Position numbers and translations under genes: made by a program. Positions 6,185-11,780 of a stretch of 11,780 nt of DNA are shown here, piece by piece (positions within the stretch are counted from its first letter, which is position 1; every line of letters begins with the position of its first letter). The notes beneath the pieces are model-generated. The model saw only the letters and a program-made list of their open reading frames with translations. It did no database searches and was not told the origin of the DNA. Source of the stretch: an uncultured Collinsella sp. GTDB taxonomy: Bacteria; Actinomycetota; Coriobacteriia; Coriobacteriales; Coriobacteriaceae. The stretch lies in the NCBI GenBank assembly GCA_900556675.1, contig USQE01000022.1, forward strand, positions 1-11,780, given 5' to 3'.

Positions 6185-7834
6185 TTAGCGCTCGTAAATC
6201 AAGTTGCCTGCCAGGTAGGTGGCTTGGACTTTGGTGGCTTGAAGTTCTTGGGGGTCGATGGTGAGCGGGTTTTGGTCCAGGACTACCAGGTCGGCATACT
6301 TGCCGGGCTCCAAGCTGCCGAGGTTTTGCTCGTCGCCCGCTGCATAGGCGCTGCCCAGGGTGTAGTTGCGCAAGGCTGTTGCCGCATCGATGCGCTCGCT
6401 CGGCAACCAGCCGCCCTCGGGCCAGTGGCTTTTGGGGTCTTGGCGCGTGATAGCCGTGTAGAGCACGTTCATGCTGGTAACGGCTGTGATGGGGCTATCG
6501 GTGCCGAAGGCTTGGCGGATGCCGCGCTGCTTATAGGTCGCAAACGGCCACATGATGCGGCTGCGCTCCAAGCCCAGATCGCGCTCCGGACCACCCGGGT
6601 CGAGCGTGATATGGCAGGGCTGGCTCGAAGCAACCACGTTGAGCTTGCGCAGGCGGTCGATGTCCTCGGGCAGAAGGTTCTCCAGGTGCTCGAGCGTGTT
6701 ATGGCCGTGCTGGGGCAGGCCGTACAGATCGGCCGCCTCCTCGAAGATATCCAGCGCGGCATGAATCGCACCGTCACCAATGACGTGGATGCGCACGGTG
6801 TGACCGCGCTCCGCGGCCGCCAGAACCAGTTTGCGCATGCGCTCAGCCGGGACCGTCAGACGGCCCTGGTCGCCCGGGAAGCGCGGATTGGTATAGGGCT
6901 CAGTGAGATATGCCGTGTGTTCACTCGACACGCCGTCGAAGAACTGCTTAAAACCCGGCGCCGAAAGCAGCGCGTTGTTCGCGTAACGTACCTGCAGCTC
7001 TTCCAGACGCGACTGGTCATCCAGCAGCGTGGGAAACAGATGGGCACGAATGCCCAGCCTACCGGCCGTCTGCAATTTGTCGTAGACATCGTCGCGGATA
7101 AAATCGCAGCCCGGCATGGGCATGAGCGACATATCGCAGATCGAAGTAATACCCTGCTCGGCCATGCGCCTCATTTGATCGGCGTAAGCGCTTGCGATGC
7201 GACCTTCGCCCAGCCACTCAAGGCAGCGCGGCAGCAGCTGCATGACAGCCGCTTCGTGCGCAATGCCCGTGAGCTCGCCGCTTGCGTCCTTGTCGTAACT
7301 GCCGCCCGCTGGCGGCTCGCTGTCGCGCGTGACGCCGAGCGCCTCGAGTGCGCGGCTGTTGAGCCAAAGCGTGTGCCCGTCGCCCGAATACATAACGCAG
7401 GGACGATCGGGGAATGCCGCATCGAGCGACGCCTTGGTAGGATGCTCGGGCGGGTCCCAACGGTAGTCGCGCCAGCCCTGCGTCACAACCCAGGCGTCGT
7501 CGGGCAGGTCCTGGGAAAACTCGAGCGCGTGCTGCACCAGTGCCGCCTCGGACGTGCCCATATCCATGAGCATGTACGGCGAGGAACCGACCGAGGTATG
7601 GAAGAAGTGCAGATGAGCGTCATGGAAACCGGGGCAGACAAACTGCTCGCCGTAGTCGAGAACCGGCGTGGCGGCAGGCGCGGCGGCGATCACGTCATCG
7701 GGCGCACCGACTGCGACGATACGGTCACCTGCGATGGCAATCGCCATCTCGCGGGCGGTATCGATGCCGTCTTGCGCGGTAAAGACGTTCTTGGAGCGGA
7801 TAATCCGATCGATATGTTGCATGGACATCCCCAT
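6185..7834 (-). CDS. YtcJ-like metal-dependent amidohydrolase
   Basis: The product (549 residues from the start chosen here) is an amidohydrolase-superfamily enzyme of the YtcJ/exoenzyme-regulatory-protein-like group, which hydrolyses C-N bonds of small, mostly unknown substrates in the cytoplasm. It has a beta-sandwich N-terminus ending in CPGFHDAHLH, with metal ligands His74 and His76. Further sites are Lys296 in GFKQFFDG (the usual carboxylated-lysine position), His350 in HVIGDGA, His383 in LEHLE and Asp446 in FGTDSP. The C-terminus LGSLEPGKYADLVVLDQNPL returns to the sandwich domain. Three in-frame ATGs (7834, 7828, 7822) lie within 12 bases and all fit; a GGGG six bases before 7822 makes that one plausible too. 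No signal peptide. It is divergent from the M20 gene. The substrate cannot be read from sequence. Confidence 0.9.
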   Translation of the reverse strand: MGMSMQHIDRIIRSKNVFTAQDGIDTAREMAIAIAGDRIVAVGAPDDVIAAAPAATPVLDYGEQFVCPGFHDAHLHFFHTSVGSSPYMLMDMGTSEAALVQHALEFSQDLPDDAWVVTQGWRDYRWDPPEHPTKASLDAAFPDRPCVMYSGDGHTLWLNSRALEALGVTRDSEPPAGGSYDKDASGELTGIAHEAAVMQLLPRCLEWLGEGRIASAYADQMRRMAEQGITSICDMSLMPMPGCDFIRDDVYDKLQTAGRLGIRAHLFPTLLDDQSRLEELQVRYANNALLSAPGFKQFFDGVSSEHTAYLTEPYTNPRFPGDQGRLTVPAERMRKLVLAAAERGHTVRIHVIGDGAIHAALDIFEEAADLYGLPQHGHNTLEHLENLLPEDIDRLRKLNVVASSQPCHITLDPGGPERDLGLERSRIMWPFATYKQRGIRQAFGTDSPITAVTSMNVLYTAITRQDPKSHWPEGGWLPSERIDAATALRNYTLGSAYAAGDEQNLGSLEPGKYADLVVLDQNPLTIDPQELQATKVQATYLAGNLIYER

Positions 7835-7896
7835 CTCTGGCAGAAAATTCAACACCCCCGAGTGTACTCCCCCGCCTCGGTTACAAAATGCCAAGC

Positions 7897-7915
7897 GGCA
7901 AACGGCAGCTTTGCC
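7897..7915. promoter_or_regulatory. Inverted repeat, possible operator, in the divergent control region
   Basis: GGCAAA (7897-7902) and TTTGCC (7910-7915) are perfect six-base arms around a seven-base centre. The right arm covers most of the -35 box of the M20 gene promoter, a place where a repressor would block transcription. No regulator gene lies in the window. Confidence 0.35.
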
Positions 7916-7939
7916 AGGCCAAGTGGCAGGTGGCATACT
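7911..7939 (+). promoter_or_regulatory. Sigma-70-type promoter for the M20 gene
   Basis: TTGCCA (7911-7916, five of six matches to TTGACA), a 17-base spacer, then CATACT (7934-7939, four of six matches to TATAAT). Transcription would start near 7946, about 44 bases before ATG 7990. This also argues against the in-frame ATG at 7888, which would lie upstream of the transcript. Confidence 0.6.
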
Positions 7940-7973
7940 GGAAAGAGCCTGTACGATTTTGCGATAAACCAGT

Positions 7974-7979
7974 AAGGAG
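7974..7979 (+). promoter_or_regulatory. Ribosome binding site deciding the M20 start
   Basis: AAGGAG ends ten bases before ATG 7990, slightly long but usable. It favours 7990 over the upstream in-frame ATG at 7888, which has no such site. Confidence 0.65.
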
Positions 7980-7989
7980 CAAATCGACC

Positions 7990-9453
7990 ATGACGAAGAC
8001 CAAGGCACAGCAGATTATGGCGGCGACCGAGGCTCGCGCGGCTGACGACGTCACCGCAGCCATCCAAGATATCGCCGCCGAGTTTGAACCCTACATCATT
8101 AAGCAGCGTCGGCACTTCCATAAGCACCCGGAGCTGAGCCTCGCCGAAGAGCGCACGACTTCTGACATCGCCAACCAGCTCGACGCCATGAATATCCCCT
8201 ACGAGCGTCCCCTTAAGACGGGCCTGGTGGCGACCCTTCGCGGCACCGCGCCCGACGCCTATCGCGAGGACGGCACGCCGCGCCGCCGCATCCTGCTGCG
8301 TGCGGATATCGACGCCCTGCCCGTCACCGAGCAGACCGGCGAGGATTTCTCCAGCGTCAACGAGGGCTGCATGCACGCCTGCGGCCACGACTGCCACATC
8401 GCCATGATGCTCGGCACGCTGCAGATTCTGCGCCATATGACAGACGACATCCACGGCGAGGTCCGCATCGTCTTCCAGCCCAGTGAGGAAAACGGCCAAG
8501 GCGCCAAACTCATGATCGGCACGGGCGTGCTCGACGGCGTCGATGGTGCCTACGCCGCGCACATCTGGAGCGAGGTCGACGCCGGCACCGTAAGCTGCGA
8601 GCCCGGCCCGCGCATGGCCAATACCGACTGGTTCCGCATCGATGTCCGCGGTACCTCGTGCCACGGCGCCATGCCCCAGCGCGGCCACGACGCCGTTATG
8701 GTTGCCGCCGAGATTGTCAACGCCCTGCAGACCATCGTCTCGCGCGAGATAAGCCCCTACGAGCCGGCCGTCATCACCGTCGGCGAGCTGCATGGCGGCA
8801 CCGCGCGCAACGTTATCGCCGGCACGGCCTACCTCGCCGGCACGGTGCGCACCTACGGAGATTCAACCCACGAGGAAATGCCGGAACTTATGCGCCGCAT
8901 CGTGGAGCATACCGCGGCCGCCTTGGGCGCCGATGCAGAGCTCACCGACTACACCATCGCCAACTACAAGGTCGAAAACGACGCGGGCTCGAGCGAGCGC
9001 TGCCGTCAGGCTGTAATTAAGTGTCTGGGTCCCGCCGGTCAAGGCCATTATCGCGGCACGCTTTCGGGCGAGGATTTTTCGGAGTACCTGCGCCGCGTAC
9101 CGGGCGTGCTCGCCTTTGTAGGTACGCGCAACCCCAAGATTGGCGCCACGTACGCCCAACATTCCTGCTTTTACAAGATCGACGAGAGCGTGCTGGCCAA
9201 GGGCTCCATGGTGGCAGCCCAGTATGCTATCGACTTTTTGGCCGAGCCCACGCAAGAGGAGCTCGACGGTCCCGCGATCACCGCGGTCGCCGAAACCAAC
9301 CCCGATCTGGCCGCCAAGTTACGCTCTGCCAAGGCGACGACCGCCGAGGCTCGCGACGCCATCCATGATGCCCGCACGGCTCGCCATGCCGCAATCAAGG
9401 GCATCCACGAAGCCCGCGCCGCCGCTCGTCACGAGGATAAGCACGACGAGTAG
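7990..9453 (+). CDS. M20D family metallopeptidase / amidohydrolase
   Basis: M20D enzymes are cytoplasmic zinc- or manganese-dependent hydrolases that cleave N-acyl amino acids, hippurate-like conjugates, indole-acetyl-amino acids or short peptides. The 487-residue product shows RRHFHKHPELSLAE (40-53), RADIDALP (104-111), MHACGHDCH (128-136) with ligands Cys131 and His133, QPSEE (163-167) with catalytic Glu166 and ligand Glu167, ligand His191, the dimerisation/lid domain about 203-320 beginning RIDVRGTSCHGAMPQ, and the last ligand His391 in ATYAQHSCFYKIDE. The family normally ends near residue 415. Here about 70 more residues follow, the last 40 an Ala/Arg/His/Glu-rich, probably helical tail. 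The gene is divergent from the YtcJ-like gene. The substrate is unknown; amidohydrolase is a safer label than peptidase. Confidence 0.93.
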   Translation: MTKTKAQQIMAATEARAADDVTAAIQDIAAEFEPYIIKQRRHFHKHPELSLAEERTTSDIANQLDAMNIPYERPLKTGLVATLRGTAPDAYREDGTPRRRILLRADIDALPVTEQTGEDFSSVNEGCMHACGHDCHIAMMLGTLQILRHMTDDIHGEVRIVFQPSEENGQGAKLMIGTGVLDGVDGAYAAHIWSEVDAGTVSCEPGPRMANTDWFRIDVRGTSCHGAMPQRGHDAVMVAAEIVNALQTIVSREISPYEPAVITVGELHGGTARNVIAGTAYLAGTVRTYGDSTHEEMPELMRRIVEHTAAALGADAELTDYTIANYKVENDAGSSERCRQAVIKCLGPAGQGHYRGTLSGEDFSEYLRRVPGVLAFVGTRNPKIGATYAQHSCFYKIDESVLAKGSMVAAQYAIDFLAEPTQEELDGPAITAVAETNPDLAAKLRSAKATTAEARDAIHDARTARHAAIKGIHEARAAARHEDKHDE

Positions 9454-9489
9454 TCGTCACACCCATCCATAACAACCTGGCTAAAGCAA

Positions 9490-9529
9490 AGCGGGGGCGG
9501 ACGTGTCGAAACGCCCGCCCCCGCTCATT
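9490..9529. terminator. GC-rich hairpin, probable bidirectional terminator
   Basis: AGCGGGGGCGG (9490-9500) and CCGCCCCCGCT (9515-9525) form a perfect eleven-bp stem, with an inner CGT/ACG pairing. On the + strand only ATTT follows. On the minus strand the stem is followed by TTTGCTTTAG, a better but interrupted U-run. It lies between two convergent genes and probably serves both. Confidence 0.7.
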
Positions 9530-9575
9530 TGTCAAGCGCTATTTCTACCCCGTCCCCAAATGGCAGGCGGCATGG

Positions 9576-10886
<1,311 letters not shown>

Positions 10887-10895
10887 CGAAATCAT

Positions 10896-10900
10896 CCCTT
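10896..10900 (-). promoter_or_regulatory. Ribosome binding site deciding the zinc-ribbon gene start
   Basis: AAGGG on the minus strand is nine bases before ATG 10886, which makes the protein begin with the canonical MFCSQCG. The ATG at 10895 directly abuts the site and could not use it. Confidence 0.6.
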
Positions 10901-11036
10901 CGTATCTAGAGCGAATCACCTGGATCGCAAACGATGTCTTTGGCATCATTATCACCCAATGTGAGGACAAATACTCTTAGATGACGCATTTGCAACGCGC
11001 GAGGCGCTTTTCGATTGTTTGATGAGTGTGTCCGCG

Positions 11037-11780
11037 CTAGTTCGTGCCGCGGAAACCCTTGCCGACGATCTCGGAACTGTCGACGATCGTGATAAAGGCA
11101 CCCGGATCGACTTCGCGCGCATAGCGGCGCAGTTGCACGGCCTCGCGACGGCTCAGCACGCTCATGATCACCGTCACGCACTTGCCCGAGAAGGCACCGT
11201 AGCCGCGGCTGATGGTCGCCGTGCGGTTGAGATGCTTGACGATAAACTCCTCGACCTTAAGGGGCTCGGAACAAATGACCGTGCAGACTTTGCGCAGGTG
11301 AATGCTCTCAATGGCTTTGTCGACCACGAGTGTCTTGGCAAACAGGCCGAGCACGCAATACAGACCGACACGCGGGCCATACAAAAAGGCCGCGATGGTC
11401 ACGATGCCGATATCGACCAGCAGCAGGGCACGGCCAATCTCGAGCGTCGTGCGGCGCTTGAGGATCATAGCGAGAATGTCCGTGCCACCCGTCGAGGCGC
11501 CGATGTCAAAGACAATAGCGCTGCCGAGCGCCGGCAAGATGACGGCAAAGCACAGGTCGAGCCACATATCACCCGTCAGAGAGACATCGGTCGGGATAAA
11601 GAGCTCAAACAGCGAAACATAGGCGGACAACGCAAACGAGGCGAAGACGCTCCACAGGATTGCCTTGCGCTCCAAAAAGATAAAGCCCAAAACGACGAGA
11701 ACCGCGTTGATAATCCACATAAAGACGCCGACGGGCAGGGTCGGGAACAGCGTGGACAGAATGACCGACACGCCCGAGGT
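11037..11780 (-). CDS. YitT family membrane protein (5' end outside window)
   Basis: The reading frame is open through the right edge, so the N-terminus is missing; the first visible residues are TSGVSVILSTLF. YitT proteins are membrane proteins of uncertain transport function with a DUF161-type membrane part and a cytosolic DUF2179 domain. Seen here are several membrane segments (LPVGVFMWIINAVLVVLGFIFL and three or four more), the signature GASTGGTDILAMILKRR, and the C-terminal DUF2179 domain from about IHLRKVCTVICSEPLKVEEFIVKHLNRTATISRGYGAFSG to the end, with VTVIMSVLSRREAVQLRRYAREVDPGAFITIVDSSEIVGKGF. The full protein is normally about 280-300 residues, so roughly 40 or more are cut off. 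It is on the same strand as the zinc-ribbon gene, 150 bases upstream of it, with no clear terminator between. Confidence 0.92.
   Translation of the reverse strand, partial: TSGVSVILSTLFPTLPVGVFMWIINAVLVVLGFIFLERKAILWSVFASFALSAYVSLFELFIPTDVSLTGDMWLDLCFAVILPALGSAIVFDIGASTGGTDILAMILKRRTTLEIGRALLLVDIGIVTIAAFLYGPRVGLYCVLGLFAKTLVVDKAIESIHLRKVCTVICSEPLKVEEFIVKHLNRTATISRGYGAFSGKCVTVIMSVLSRREAVQLRRYAREVDPGAFITIVDSSEIVGKGFRGTN

Noticed and set aside
6125..7975. 616-codon open frame on the plus strand opposite the amidohydrolase
   Set aside because: The minus-strand protein has all amidohydrolase ligands in order. The plus frame has no recognisable domain, starts inside the inverted-repeat loop and runs over the divergent promoter region.
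7888..7989. Upstream ATG giving the M20 enzyme 34 more residues
   Set aside because: The predicted transcription start near 7946 lies downstream of it, it lacks a ribosome site, and ATG 7990 has AAGGAG upstream.

Overview
The window looks like part of a chromosome from a GC-rich Gram-positive actinobacterium. The best guess is class Coriobacteriia (Collinsella or a relative). This is inferred from the roughly 60% GC coding sequence, the D/E-rich protein style, the TKxD form of the Era G4 motif and the mix of gut-anaerobe-type hydrolases. No database search was possible.

Left part (1-2991, + strand): a tight, conserved RNA/ribosome/envelope maintenance operon, phoH (3' end only) - ybeY - dgkA - era - recO, with overlaps or gaps of at most 15 bases. 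YbeY and Era act in rRNA processing and 30S maturation, DgkA-type kinase recycles a lipid, and RecO works in recombinational repair. Next come rpsO (ribosomal protein S15) with its own structured leader and a clear intrinsic terminator, then pnp (polynucleotide phosphorylase) with a hairpin-rich leader and its own terminator. The rpsO-pnp order is the classic bacterial one.

Middle (5860-6184): a gene-free stretch between convergent genes. It holds two strong fold-back structures, a roughly 106-base multi-segment hairpin (5871-5976) and a 20-bp near-perfect inverted repeat with a 27-base loop (6100-6166). Neither looks like an ordinary intrinsic terminator. They are the least explained sequences in the window.

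Right part: two divergent metal-dependent hydrolases, a YtcJ-like amidohydrolase (minus) and an M20D peptidase/amidohydrolase (plus). They share a 155-base control region with a good sigma-70-type promoter for the M20 gene and an inverted repeat touching its -35 box. A GC-rich hairpin that could terminate transcription in both directions separates the M20 gene from a convergent gene for a zinc-ribbon, multi-membrane-span DUF4013-like protein with a long Pro-Glu repeat tail. A YitT-family membrane protein gene (minus, 5' end cut by the window) closes the window.

No defence system, mobile element with a transposase, CRISPR array, tRNA or rRNA was seen. Most of the window is ordinary housekeeping sequence. 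The points worth a second look are the two intergenic fold-backs, the rpsO and pnp leaders, the acidic extension on Era, the repeat tail of the DUF4013-like protein and the Ala/Arg/His tail on the M20 enzyme.
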